A stretch of 56,686 nucleotides of DNA from DATEJJ01 sp039649115 (GTDB lineage: Bacteria; Actinomycetota; Actinomycetes; Mycobacteriales; Micromonosporaceae), in contig JBBWZQ010000414.1 in assembly GCA_039649115.1 (NCBI GenBank), forward strand, positions 1 through 56,686. The letters run 5' to 3'. Every line of letters begins with the position of its first letter. Within the stretch, counting starts at the first letter, position 1. Both the position numbers and the translations under genes were made by a program. Below are positions 8,863 through 16,793 of this stretch, piece by piece. Below the pieces are notes generated by a model. It was not told the DNA's origin. It did no database searches and worked only from the letters and a program-made list of their open reading frames with translations.

Positions 8863-9182
8863 CTCATCCGCCCTCCGCGGTAGCCGGCGCCGCGCCTGGA
8901 ACCGCTGTCGATTGTCACTGATCGGTCCGGGCCAGCCCGCAACGACCCGACCCGGACGGGTCGAACCTCCGAGATTCCACCATGTCCCGTCACAAAGAGA
9001 AAGCCCAGGCCCTTCCGGATCCCCTCAGGGGTGAGAGGGTTTGGCCGTTCCGTCGCCTTATACCTACACCGAGTCGCCCTTCGCATCCATAGGCCGAGCC
9101 GGCTTTGTCCCTAGCCACTCGACGCGCAGAATCGGCGACAGCGGGTATATCCGTCAAATCGCCCAACTCGGCCAGCGGCCTG
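8863..9182. promoter_or_regulatory. 320-bp intergenic region upstream of the kinase operon, with palindrome
   Basis: No gene is seen here. Reading on the minus strand toward the kinase, there is a TTGACG box with a weak GATTCT 18 bases downstream and a separate TAGGTATAAG element; both are only candidates. Two symmetric words are clearer: CGACCCGGACGGGTCG at 8948-8963 (7-bp arms, 2-base centre) and CCCCTCAGGGG at 9022-9032. Both lie in what would be the long 5' leader of the kinase mRNA, so they could be operators or leader structure. Confidence 0.35.
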
Positions 9183-10271
9183 TCAGAGCAACTTCCCGTA
9201 TGCCGGCTTGATGACCTCGTTGATCAACCTGAGACGTTCATCAAACGGAATGAAGGCACTTTTCATGGCGTTTACCGTGAACCACTGCAATTCAGGCCAT
9301 CCGTAACCGAACGCTTCCACCAGCAAGGCCATTTCGCGCGACATCCAGGTGCCACTCATCAGCCGGTTGTCTGTATTTACCGTGACCCGGAAGCGCAGAT
9401 CGTGCAGCAGCCCGATGGGGTGCTCGGCGATCGAGGGCACGGCACCGGTCTGGACGTTGGACGACGGGCACAGCTCCAGCGGGATCCGCTTGTCGCGCAC
9501 GTACGCCGCGAGCCGCCCGAGGACCGGCTTGGCCCGCCGCCCGCCCTCCGAGCCGTGGATGTCGTCCACGATCCGTACCCCGTGCCCCAGCCGGTCGGCC
9601 CCGCACCACTGGATCGCCTGCCAGATCGACGGCAGCCCGAACGCCTCGCCGGCGTGGATCGTGAAGTGGAAGTTCTCCCGCTGCAGGTACTCGAAGGCGT
9701 CCAGGTGCCGGGTGGGCGGGAAGCCGGCCTCGGCTCCGGCGATGTCGAAGCCGACCACCCCCAGGTCACGGAAGCGCACGGCCAGCTCGGCGATCTCCAT
9801 CGAGCGGGCCGCGTGGCGCATGGCGGTCAGCAGGGTGCCGACCCGGACGGGGGTACCGGCGCCGGCCGCGTCGGCGCACCCGTCCCCGAAGCCCTCCAGC
9901 ACCGCCTCGACCACCTGGTCGAGGCTCAATCCGAGAGACAGGTGCTGCTCGGGCGCGAACCGCACCTCGGCGTACACGACGCCGTCGGCGGCCAGGTCCA
10001 CCGCGCACTCGTACGCCACCCGCCGCAGCGCCTCGACCGTCTGCATGACGGCGACGGTGTGCACGAAGGTCTCCAGGTAGCGCTCCAGCGAGCCGGAGTC
10101 GCACGCCTCGGCGAACCAGCGCCCCAGGGCGGCCGGTTCGGGCTCCGGCAACTGGTGCCCGACCTGGGCGGCCAGCTCCACGATCGTGGCCGGGCGCAGC
10201 CCACCATCGAGGTGGTCGTGCAGCAGCGCCTTCGGTGCCTTGACAATCTCCTCATAGGTGGGTGCCGCCAT
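9183..10271 (-). CDS. add: Adenosine deaminase
   Basis: A 362-residue enzyme that deaminates adenosine or deoxyadenosine to inosine or deoxyinosine in purine salvage. Metal and catalytic motifs are present: HDHLDG near residue 18 (the HxHxD metal pair), the HAGE segment with catalytic Glu, HGVRI for the next His, and NTDNRLMSGT in place of the more common TDDP, a variant I associate with the actinobacterial and vertebrate-like branch. ATG 10271 is preferred over TTG 10277. There is no Shine-Dalgarno, and only 26 bases separate it from the divergent methyltransferase start, so the mRNA may be leaderless. It fits functionally with the nucleoside uptake operon a few genes away. Confidence 0.95.
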   Translation of the reverse strand: MAAPTYEEIVKAPKALLHDHLDGGLRPATIVELAAQVGHQLPEPEPAALGRWFAEACDSGSLERYLETFVHTVAVMQTVEALRRVAYECAVDLAADGVVYAEVRFAPEQHLSLGLSLDQVVEAVLEGFGDGCADAAGAGTPVRVGTLLTAMRHAARSMEIAELAVRFRDLGVVGFDIAGAEAGFPPTRHLDAFEYLQRENFHFTIHAGEAFGLPSIWQAIQWCGADRLGHGVRIVDDIHGSEGGRRAKPVLGRLAAYVRDKRIPLELCPSSNVQTGAVPSIAEHPIGLLHDLRFRVTVNTDNRLMSGTWMSREMALLVEAFGYGWPELQWFTVNAMKSAFIPFDERLRLINEVIKPAYGKLL

Positions 10272-10297
10272 CGGCAAAGTTTAGACGGGGAGGGTGG

Positions 10298-11137
10298 ATG
10301 CTGGCCGACGTTGTCCGGTACCTCAGGTGTCCCGTGTGCGCGCAGCCGTTGACTCTGGGCCCGCAGGCGCTCGCCTGCCCCGGCGGGCACAGCTTCGACG
10401 TGGCCCGGCAGGGGTACGTGCAGCTGGCCGCCGGGCCGCTCGGGCACGCCGGGGACACCGCGGACATGGTCGGGGCCAGGGCCGACTTCCTGGCGCGCGG
10501 CCACTACGACTTCCTCTCCCGCGCGCTCGCCGGCGCCGCGGCCGACGCCACCCCGGACTTCGTGGTGGACGTGGGCGCGGGTACCGGGCGGCACCTGGCC
10601 GCCGTGCTGGACGCGCGACCCGCCGCGGTCGGGCTCGCGCTGGACGTGTCCAAGCCGGCGCTGCGGCAGGCCGCCCGGGCGCATCCCCGGGCCGGTGCCG
10701 TGCGCTGCGACGTCTGGCAAGCCCTGCCGCTCGCCGACGCGCGGGCCGACCTGGTGCTCGACGTGTTCGCGCCGCGCAACGGCACGCAGTTCGCCCGAGT
10801 CCTGCGCCCCGCGGGCACGCTGCTGGTGGCCACCCCGACCGGGGACCACCTCCATGAGCTGGTCGGCGCGCTGCGCCTGCTGCGCGTCGACCCGGACAAG
10901 GAGGAACGGGTGGCGGCCAGCCTCGCCCCGTGGTTCCGGCAGTACGGGCAGGAGGTGCTGGTACGCACGCTGACCCTGCGGCGTGCCGAGGTCGCCACGC
11001 TGGTCGGCATGGGTCCCAGTGCCTGGCACGCCGATCCGGCGCGGCTGGCCGCGGCCGTCGCCCGGCTGCCCGAGCCGGTACGGGTCACCGCGTCCGTCCG
11101 CCTGGCCCGTTACCGGCGCACGGAACCGCCCTGCTAG
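10298..11137 (+). CDS. RlmA/TlrB-like rRNA (guanine-N1) methyltransferase family protein
   Basis: A 279-residue protein. The N-terminal zinc finger (CPVC near residue 11, then C and H in ACPGGHSFD) and the class I SAM-binding motif VVDVGAGTGRHL near 87 match RlmA family 23S rRNA m1G methyltransferases. These include RlmA(II)/TlrB, which methylates G748 and can give resistance to mycinosylated macrolides. ATG 10298 follows GGAGGG at good spacing; an in-frame upstream start was rejected because it would overlap the adenosine deaminase start and has no ribosome site. Whether it is housekeeping or a self-resistance enzyme cannot be told from sequence. Its stop overlaps the stop of the convergent DUF4272 gene by 4 bases. 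Confidence 0.83.
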   Translation: MLADVVRYLRCPVCAQPLTLGPQALACPGGHSFDVARQGYVQLAAGPLGHAGDTADMVGARADFLARGHYDFLSRALAGAAADATPDFVVDVGAGTGRHLAAVLDARPAAVGLALDVSKPALRQAARAHPRAGAVRCDVWQALPLADARADLVLDVFAPRNGTQFARVLRPAGTLLVATPTGDHLHELVGALRLLRVDPDKEERVAASLAPWFRQYGQEVLVRTLTLRRAEVATLVGMGPSAWHADPARLAAAVARLPEPVRVTASVRLARYRRTEPPC

Positions 11138-11814
11138 GTGGACAGGTCCACCTCTTCCCAACTCGGCGGCGCCTCGTGCACCGGGCCGTGCAGCACCACG
11201 GCCCACTCCAGGGCCCACCGGCGCTGGCCGATCGCGTTGGAGTCGATCGGCCCGGGCAGCTGCGACCGCTGCCGCTCGGCCTCCAGGTAGGCCCAGTCGA
11301 GGCAGTAGTAGAGGTCCAGCAGTGCCGCGCCGTCGCGCGGGTCGCGGGGCGCGGCCAGGGTGCGCGACTGCCACGCCTGGTACGGCTCGCCGGCCCGCAG
11401 GTCGGGCAGCAGCGGCATCAGGTTGTCCCCGCCCGGACCGGCCGGATCGAGCCGCTTGATGATCGACAACAGCCAGGCGAGCGTGGCCAGTGCCTCGATG
11501 TGCAGCGAAAACGCGTGCGCGTCCCCGTCCCCGGAGGCCACGAAGTGCCACTCGGGCGCGGTCAGCCGGTCGAGCAGGTGCGCCTCGAGCAGCCAGCTCA
11601 TCGCCCGCTGGCTGGGCATCCCGAAGCAGCGGGCGAGGACCACGTTGAGGATCGCGGCGCGCGCCTCCATCTCGCCCCGCGGGCGCAGCCCCACCTGGTC
11701 GGTGGGCTCCCAGACCAGCGGGAAGTTCGCTGGCGGCACGGGCAGGCCAAGTCGGTACAGTTCGTCGAGGTTACGGGCGCGTACCGTGTCGGGGTCTGGC
11801 GTGGATACGATCAT
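11134..11814 (-). CDS. DUF4272 family protein
   Basis: A 226-residue soluble protein that I recognise as DUF4272 from the N-terminal RARNLDELYRLGLPVPP and the C-terminal RRWALEWAVVLHGP segments. It has many Trp and acidic residues, no signal peptide and no membrane segment. The family function is unknown. It lies 33 bases downstream of the cupin gene at the 3' end of the nucleoside operon, so it may be co-transcribed, but no functional link is evident. Confidence 0.72.
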   Translation of the reverse strand: MIVSTPDPDTVRARNLDELYRLGLPVPPANFPLVWEPTDQVGLRPRGEMEARAAILNVVLARCFGMPSQRAMSWLLEAHLLDRLTAPEWHFVASGDGDAHAFSLHIEALATLAWLLSIIKRLDPAGPGGDNLMPLLPDLRAGEPYQAWQSRTLAAPRDPRDGAALLDLYYCLDWAYLEAERQRSQLPGPIDSNAIGQRRWALEWAVVLHGPVHEAPPSWEEVDLST

Positions 11815-11847
11815 GTGTCTCGATGTGTCGTCGGGGACGCCGTGCTG

Positions 11848-12207
11848 CTACTGATCCTCGCGGTGCGCGAGGCCGGGGTCAAACGCCGGTAAGCACACCG
11901 CTACATACTCGGCGCCCTCCGGCGTCGGCGTGCTGAACCGCACGCGCTCCCCCGCCCGGGTCACCACCGCCTGCCCGGCCGCCACGTCCAGGGTGCCGCC
12001 GGCGTGCTCCACCCGGACCACGCCGTGCAGCACGACCGTGTACTCGTCGAAATCGGGCGCCTGCGCCGGCTCCTCCCAGCCTCCCGGGGCCACCATGTGC
12101 GCGATCGAGACGGCCGACTCGCCCGAGTTGACGCGGCCCACGTACTCGTCGATGACCTTGCCGCCCGGTACCGGTACCCGGGCCGCCTTGCCGATCAGCT
12201 CCGCCAT
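11848..12207 (-). CDS. Small cupin-domain protein
   Basis: A 119-residue single-domain cupin. It has the expected strand pattern: an FDEYTVVLHGVVRVEHAGG core, then GQAVVTRAGERVRF as the second cupin motif. The first motif lacks the full set of two His residues normally used for metal, so catalysis is doubtful. A sensory or binding role (or an EutQ-like one) is possible. The start ATG follows the deoA stop by one base (TGACATG), placing it firmly in the nucleoside operon. The substrate is unknown; a sugar-phosphate or base released by phosphorolysis would suit the context but is inference. Confidence 0.75.
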   Translation of the reverse strand: MAELIGKAARVPVPGGKVIDEYVGRVNSGESAVSIAHMVAPGGWEEPAQAPDFDEYTVVLHGVVRVEHAGGTLDVAAGQAVVTRAGERVRFSTPTPEGAEYVAVCLPAFDPGLAHREDQ

Positions 12208-12208
12208 G

Positions 12209-13492
12209 TCACTGCACCCCCACCCTCTCCAGTACCAACGTCTCGGATCCCGGCGCGGTCGCGGTCACCCGTACCGCCTCGCGGGCCAGCGCCAGCGCGT
12301 CGGGGATCCGGCGGGGGTCCTCCGCCCGCAGCTCGAACAGCGGCTCCCCCGCGGTGACCCGGTCGCCGACCCCGTGCCGCAGCAACACGCCCGCGCCGGC
12401 CGACACCGGGTCCTCCTTCCGGGCCCGGCCCGCGCCCAGGCGCCACGCCGCCAACCCGATCCCGTACGCATCCACAGTGGACACGTAGCCGCCGGTCGTG
12501 GACCGGACCACCTCCACCTCGGGAGCCTGCGGCAGCGGGGCGTCGGGGTCGCCGCCCTGGGCCCGCACCAGCGCGCGCCACGCGTCCATCGCGCGCCCGT
12601 CGCGCAGCGCCGCCGCGGGGTCGGCGTCCGGCAGGCCAGCCAGCGCCAGCATCTCCCTGGCCAGTGCCAGGGTCAGCTCGACGATGTCCGCGGGGCCGCC
12701 CCCGGCGAGTACCTCGACCGACTCGGCGACCTCCAGCGCATTGCCCACGGCGCGGCCGAGCGGGGTGGACATGCCGGTCAGCAGGGCCACCGTGCGCACC
12801 CCCTGCGCGCTGCCGAGGTCGACCATGGTGCGGGCCAACTCCCGCGCCTGATCGATCGACTTCATGAACGCGCCCGAGCCGACCTTCACGTCCAGCACCA
12901 GTGCGCCGGTCCCCTCGGCGATCTTCTTGCTCATGATGGAGCTGGCGATCAGCGGGATCGCCTCGACGGTGGCGGTGACGTCGCGCAGCGCGTACAGCTT
13001 GCGGTCGGCCGGGGCCAGCCCCTCCCCGGCGGCGCAGATCGCGGCGCCCACCCCGCGCAACTGCGCCAGGAACTCCTCGTTGGACAGGCGCGTGCGGAAG
13101 CCCGGTATCGACTCCAGCTTGTCCAGCGTGCCGCCGGTGTGCCCGAGCCCGCGGCCGGACAGCTGCGGTACCGCCGCGCCGCACGCGGCCACGAGCGGCG
13201 TCAGCGGCAGCGTTGTCTTGTCGCCCACGCCGCCGGTGGAGTGCTTGTCCACAGTGGGCCGATCCACTGTAGACAGATCGAGGCGCTCGCCGGAGCCGAT
13301 CATCGCCGAGGTCCAGCGGGAGATCTCGGCGCCGGTCATGCCGCGCAGCAGGATGGCCATGGCGAGCGCGGACATCTGCTCCTCGGCGACCGTGCCCTTG
13401 GTGTATCCGTCGACCACCCAGTCGATCTGCTCGTCCGACAGCTGGCCGCCGTCCCGCTTGGTCCGGATGACATCGACCGCGGCGATACTCAT
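12209..13492 (-). CDS. deoA: Thymidine phosphorylase
   Basis: A 427-residue pyrimidine-nucleoside phosphorylase that cleaves thymidine or deoxyuridine with phosphate to the base plus deoxyribose-1-phosphate. It is full length for the family and shows the signature block from about residue 105 (SGRGLGHTGGTLDKLESIPG) and the phosphate-binding KHSTGGVGDKTTL near 83. An alpha/alpha-beta domain and a C-terminal barrel-sandwich part (GVGDRVTAGEPLFEL) follow in the normal order. It is 46 bases downstream of cytidine deaminase, so the operon can convert imported cytidine and deoxycytidine to uridine nucleosides and then to the free base. Confidence 0.96.
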   Translation of the reverse strand: MSIAAVDVIRTKRDGGQLSDEQIDWVVDGYTKGTVAEEQMSALAMAILLRGMTGAEISRWTSAMIGSGERLDLSTVDRPTVDKHSTGGVGDKTTLPLTPLVAACGAAVPQLSGRGLGHTGGTLDKLESIPGFRTRLSNEEFLAQLRGVGAAICAAGEGLAPADRKLYALRDVTATVEAIPLIASSIMSKKIAEGTGALVLDVKVGSGAFMKSIDQARELARTMVDLGSAQGVRTVALLTGMSTPLGRAVGNALEVAESVEVLAGGGPADIVELTLALAREMLALAGLPDADPAAALRDGRAMDAWRALVRAQGGDPDAPLPQAPEVEVVRSTTGGYVSTVDAYGIGLAAWRLGAGRARKEDPVSAGAGVLLRHGVGDRVTAGEPLFELRAEDPRRIPDALALAREAVRVTATAPGSETLVLERVGVQ

Positions 13493-13538
13493 GGCGCCTG
13501 CCGGTTCGCTGCGCGGCCGCCTCGGGTGCCCGCTGCGC

Positions 13539-14240
13539 TCACGGGGTCCACCGCCGCGGGATCTCGGCGGGTGGATCCGCGGGTCCGGCCCAGTAGGTCT
13601 CGCCGTCGGCGGCGACCACCACGACGCGCGGCGTGCGGGTGCGGCCCCAGGCGACCGCCTCGGCCGGCTCCGGCCAGTTGCCCGCCTCCTCCAGGATGCC
13701 GGCGGGCTCGTCGCCGGCCCCGGTCGAGCGCTCCCAGTACCCGGTCCACACGCGCTGGCCGCCGACCACGTCGGGGTGGACGAAGACAGTTCCGCGGCCG
13801 TGGTACTCGCGCAGCCTTACGGGGATGGCCGCGCTGCCCGCCGGTACCCCCTTGGTCAGATCTTCGGGGCCGAACGCGTGCGGCAGCAACTCGGCCATGG
13901 ACAGCGGCCCGGCCGCGGCGTCGACCAGGCACCGCGGCCCGCCGCTTTCCCACAGCAGCTGGCGGCAGCGGCCGCACGGCATCAGCGGCTCACCCGCACC
14001 GTCCACACAGGACAGCGCAACCAGCCGGCCGCCGCCCGTGGCGTGCAACTGCGAGACCACGCCACATTCCGCGCACAGCACGACGCCGTAGGCGGCGTTC
14101 TCCACGTTGCAACCGACCACCACCCGGCCGTCGTCGGCCAGCCCGGCCGCGCCCACGGGAAAATCCGAATACGGGGCGTACGCGTGGCGCATCGCCGCGG
14201 TGGCCGCCGCGCGGAGCGCGGACCAATCGATCTCCGTCAT
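13539..14240 (-). CDS. cdd: Cytidine deaminase with C-terminal extension
   Basis: A 233-residue protein. Residues 1-128 are a tetrameric-type cytidine deaminase: GCNVENAAYG for substrate, CAE near 56 with the proton-shuttling Glu and a zinc Cys, and PCGRCRQLL giving the other two zinc cysteines. The enzyme would normally stop just after the HAFGPEDL segment. Here about 105 more residues follow in frame (VRLREYHGRG, WTGYWERST, PRVVVVAADGETYWAG), forming what looks like a small beta-rich module that I do not recognise. The gene is 7 bases downstream of the permease gene. The extension is an accessory or fused domain of unknown function; codon use looks uniform across the junction. Confidence 0.9.
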   Translation of the reverse strand: MTEIDWSALRAAATAAMRHAYAPYSDFPVGAAGLADDGRVVVGCNVENAAYGVVLCAECGVVSQLHATGGGRLVALSCVDGAGEPLMPCGRCRQLLWESGGPRCLVDAAAGPLSMAELLPHAFGPEDLTKGVPAGSAAIPVRLREYHGRGTVFVHPDVVGGQRVWTGYWERSTGAGDEPAGILEEAGNWPEPAEAVAWGRTRTPRVVVVAADGETYWAGPADPPAEIPRRWTP

Positions 14241-14247
14241 TGTCTGA

Positions 14248-15525
14248 TCAACCCTTGAGGTACGGCTTGCCGTCCGCGGCCGGGGCGCGCACCCGGCCGA
14301 CCAGTCCGGCCACCGCGATGATCGTCACGAGATAGGGCAGCATGCTCAGGAACTCGTTCGGGATGGCGCTGTTGATGCTGAACAACGCGGACGACAGCGC
14401 GCCGAAGAAACCGAACAGCACCGCGGCCAGGGTGGCGCCGACCGGGCTCCACCGCCCGAAGATCAGCGCGGCCAGCGCGATGTAGCCGCGGCCCGCGGCC
14501 ATGTTCTGGGTGAAGGACCCGACGCCGCCGAGCGTCAGGAACGCGCCGCCGACGCCGGCGATCACCCCCGCGACGAGCACATTGCGGTACCGGGTGCCGC
14601 GTACCCGGATGCCCACCGTGTCGGCGGCGGTCGGGTGCTCGCCCACCGCCCGGGTCCGCAGGCCCCAGCGGGTGTGGAACAGCCCGAAGTGGATCACGAC
14701 GACCAGCACGATCGCGACGTAGACCAGCACGTTCTGCTGGAACAGCGCCGGACCCAGCAGGGGGATCTTCGACAGCCCCGGCACCTTCCAGGCCGTCATG
14801 ATCGGCGGGAAGTTGTACCGGTCGCTGTTGGGCTGCATCAGCTGGGTGAACAGGAAGCCGGTCAGGCCCAGCGCGAACAGGTTGAGCACGACGCCGAGCA
14901 CCACCTGGTCGACCAGGTACCGGATGGCCAGCACGGCCAGCAGCGCCGCGATCAGCACCCCGCCGAGGGCCGCGGCGACCAGGCCGAGCCAGATCGAGGT
15001 GAGCACCGAACCGAACAGCGCCCCGGCGAACGCGCCGGTGAGCAGCTGACCCTCGATCGCCACGTTGATCACGGCGGTGCGCTCGCAGAGCACGCCGGCC
15101 AGCGCGCCGAAGACGAGTGGGGTCGCGCCGCGCACCGTGTTGCTGCCCACGTCGCCCAGCGGCATCACGTTGCCACCGACCTGCCAGCACAGGAACGCCG
15201 CGAGGAACGCGGTCAGCGCGAGCGCGGTCAGCCAGCCGAACCAGCGCGTGAACCGCCCGCTGAGCAACCCGGCGCCGGCCAGCGCGCACAGCAGGCCGAA
15301 GCCGATCGCGCCCGCCCGTGCCGGGATCGGCAGCGAGGTACCCGTCGTCGTCGAGCTGAGGGTGAACCGGGCATCGCTGCCGGCCTTGGCGAGCACCCCG
15401 AACAGCACGGCGGCGAGCAGCCCCAGCGTGAGGTACACGGCGCCGGCCTTGCGCCGCCGGGACCAGAAGCCGGTGGCCGGCGCCGCGGTGCCCGGGGCGT
15501 TGTACACGGTCAGGGTGGTCGTCAC
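14248..15525 (-). CDS. Nucleoside ABC transporter permease (second subunit)
   Basis: A 425-residue BPD_transp_2 family permease, the NupQ/YufQ-like partner in BMP-type nucleoside importers. Ten or so hydrophobic segments are visible. The conserved region GATPLVFGALAGVLCERTAVINVAIEGQ around residues 140-165 is the family hallmark. The start is GTG 15525, two bases after the stop of the preceding permease, giving the N-terminus MTTTLTVYNAPG. A longer open frame reaching back through the preceding permease gene has no ribosome site and was rejected. Confidence 0.92.
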   Translation of the reverse strand: MTTTLTVYNAPGTAAPATGFWSRRRKAGAVYLTLGLLAAVLFGVLAKAGSDARFTLSSTTTGTSLPIPARAGAIGFGLLCALAGAGLLSGRFTRWFGWLTALALTAFLAAFLCWQVGGNVMPLGDVGSNTVRGATPLVFGALAGVLCERTAVINVAIEGQLLTGAFAGALFGSVLTSIWLGLVAAALGGVLIAALLAVLAIRYLVDQVVLGVVLNLFALGLTGFLFTQLMQPNSDRYNFPPIMTAWKVPGLSKIPLLGPALFQQNVLVYVAIVLVVVIHFGLFHTRWGLRTRAVGEHPTAADTVGIRVRGTRYRNVLVAGVIAGVGGAFLTLGGVGSFTQNMAAGRGYIALAALIFGRWSPVGATLAAVLFGFFGALSSALFSINSAIPNEFLSMLPYLVTIIAVAGLVGRVRAPAADGKPYLKG

Positions 15526-15527
15526 GG

Positions 15528-16793
15528 CTACCAGCCCTTCGCCAGGGTGCCGGCCGCGGACCCGGTCCGGGCCGCGCGCAACCGGAAGATCTCCTTGATC
15601 AGGCCAGGCGCCGCGATCAAGATGACGATCACCGCCTGTACCACGGTGACCAGGTCGACGGCGACGTGCGAGTTGGACTGCATGTGGTTGCCGCCCGCGT
15701 GCAGCGCGCCGAACAGCAGGGCGGACAGCGCCACGCCCCAGGGTCTGCCCCGGCCGAGCAGGGCGACCGTGATGCCGTCGAAGCCGAGCGTGCCGGCCAC
15801 CGCCGGGGTCAGCGTGTATGCGGTGCCCAGCACCTGGACGCCGCCGCCCAGCCCGGCCAGCGCACCGGAGACCACCATCGCCAGGATGTACGCCTTGGCC
15901 ACGCTCATGCCGGCGGTGCGGGCGGCGTCGGGGTTGGCGCCGACCGCGCGCAGCTCGAACCCGACCGTGGAGCGCTGCAGCAACCAGAAGACCCCGGCGG
16001 CGGCCAGCACGCCGAGCAGGATGCCCACGTTCCAGCGCAGGTTGGCGCCGCCGAGCAGGGGCAGCCTGGCGGTGCCGTGCACCGGCTTGCTGATCGGGTC
16101 CGAGCGGGTCGGGTCGTGCACCCCCTGCTGGCGGATCACCCAGTACAGGAACTGCAGGGCGACGTAGTTGAGCATGATCGTGACGATCACCTCGTGCGCG
16201 CCGGTGCGCGCCTTGAGGTAGCCGGCGATGCCCGCCCAGATCGCGCCGGCGATCGCGGCACCGAGCAGTGCGGCGATCAGGTGCAGCCCGTACGGCATCG
16301 GCAGCGCGAAACCCACGATCGCGCCGCCGATACAGCCCATGATCACGGCGCCCTGCGCGCCGATGTTGAACAGGCCGCCGCGGAACGCGAACGCGACCGC
16401 GAGGCCGGTGAAGATCAGCGGAGCGGTGTAGGTGAGCGTCTCCGAGATCGGCGCGAACGCGAGGCTCCACGAGTTGGTCCCGCTGATCGCCCCGGACACC
16501 GAGGACGGGTCGATGATCGACCCCTTGACGAGGTTGCCGTACGCGTCGCCCACGAGCGACAGCGAGTCGCCCAGCACGGCGCCGGGCGCGGCGAACAGGT
16601 ACCCCCACTCGGCCCGTACCTGCTCGTCGCCGATGATGATCAGGATGGCGCCCACGACGAGCGCCAGTACCACCGCGAGCACCGTGACGGTCAGCGTGTT
16701 GGCGGTGGTCAGCCAGTCGAACACGCGCCGCGCCGGGCCCGGCCGCCCCGGCGCCGCCACCGGTGTCTGCGCCTCGGCCGGCGTGACCGTCAT
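15528..16793 (-). CDS. Nucleoside ABC transporter permease (first subunit)
   Basis: A 421-residue inner-membrane permease of the BPD_transp_2 family (NupP/YufP-like). It has an N-terminal TM at about 32-56, a cytoplasm-facing segment LTYTAPLIFTGLAVAFAFRGGLFNIG near 120-145 that is diagnostic for BMP-type importers, and a run of further TM helices to the C-terminus. ATG 16793 overlaps the ATPase stop in an ATGA tetranucleotide (16790-16793), so the subunits are translationally coupled. With the adjacent genes it should form a high-affinity nucleoside importer. Confidence 0.93.
   Translation of the reverse strand: MTVTPAEAQTPVAAPGRPGPARRVFDWLTTANTLTVTVLAVVLALVVGAILIIIGDEQVRAEWGYLFAAPGAVLGDSLSLVGDAYGNLVKGSIIDPSSVSGAISGTNSWSLAFAPISETLTYTAPLIFTGLAVAFAFRGGLFNIGAQGAVIMGCIGGAIVGFALPMPYGLHLIAALLGAAIAGAIWAGIAGYLKARTGAHEVIVTIMLNYVALQFLYWVIRQQGVHDPTRSDPISKPVHGTARLPLLGGANLRWNVGILLGVLAAAGVFWLLQRSTVGFELRAVGANPDAARTAGMSVAKAYILAMVVSGALAGLGGGVQVLGTAYTLTPAVAGTLGFDGITVALLGRGRPWGVALSALLFGALHAGGNHMQSNSHVAVDLVTVVQAVIVILIAAPGLIKEIFRLRAARTGSAAGTLAKGW

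Noticed and set aside
4510..8883. A 1457-codon open frame on the plus strand
   Set aside because: It lies antisense to the sensor kinase, is Arg/Gly/His-rich with no recognisable motif, and is the usual antisense open frame of a high-GC gene.
14248..16608. A 786-residue open frame covering both nucleoside permeases
   Set aside because: Only its last 425 residues are a permease; the first part is an out-of-frame reading of the other permease. The two genes have separate starts 2 bases apart.
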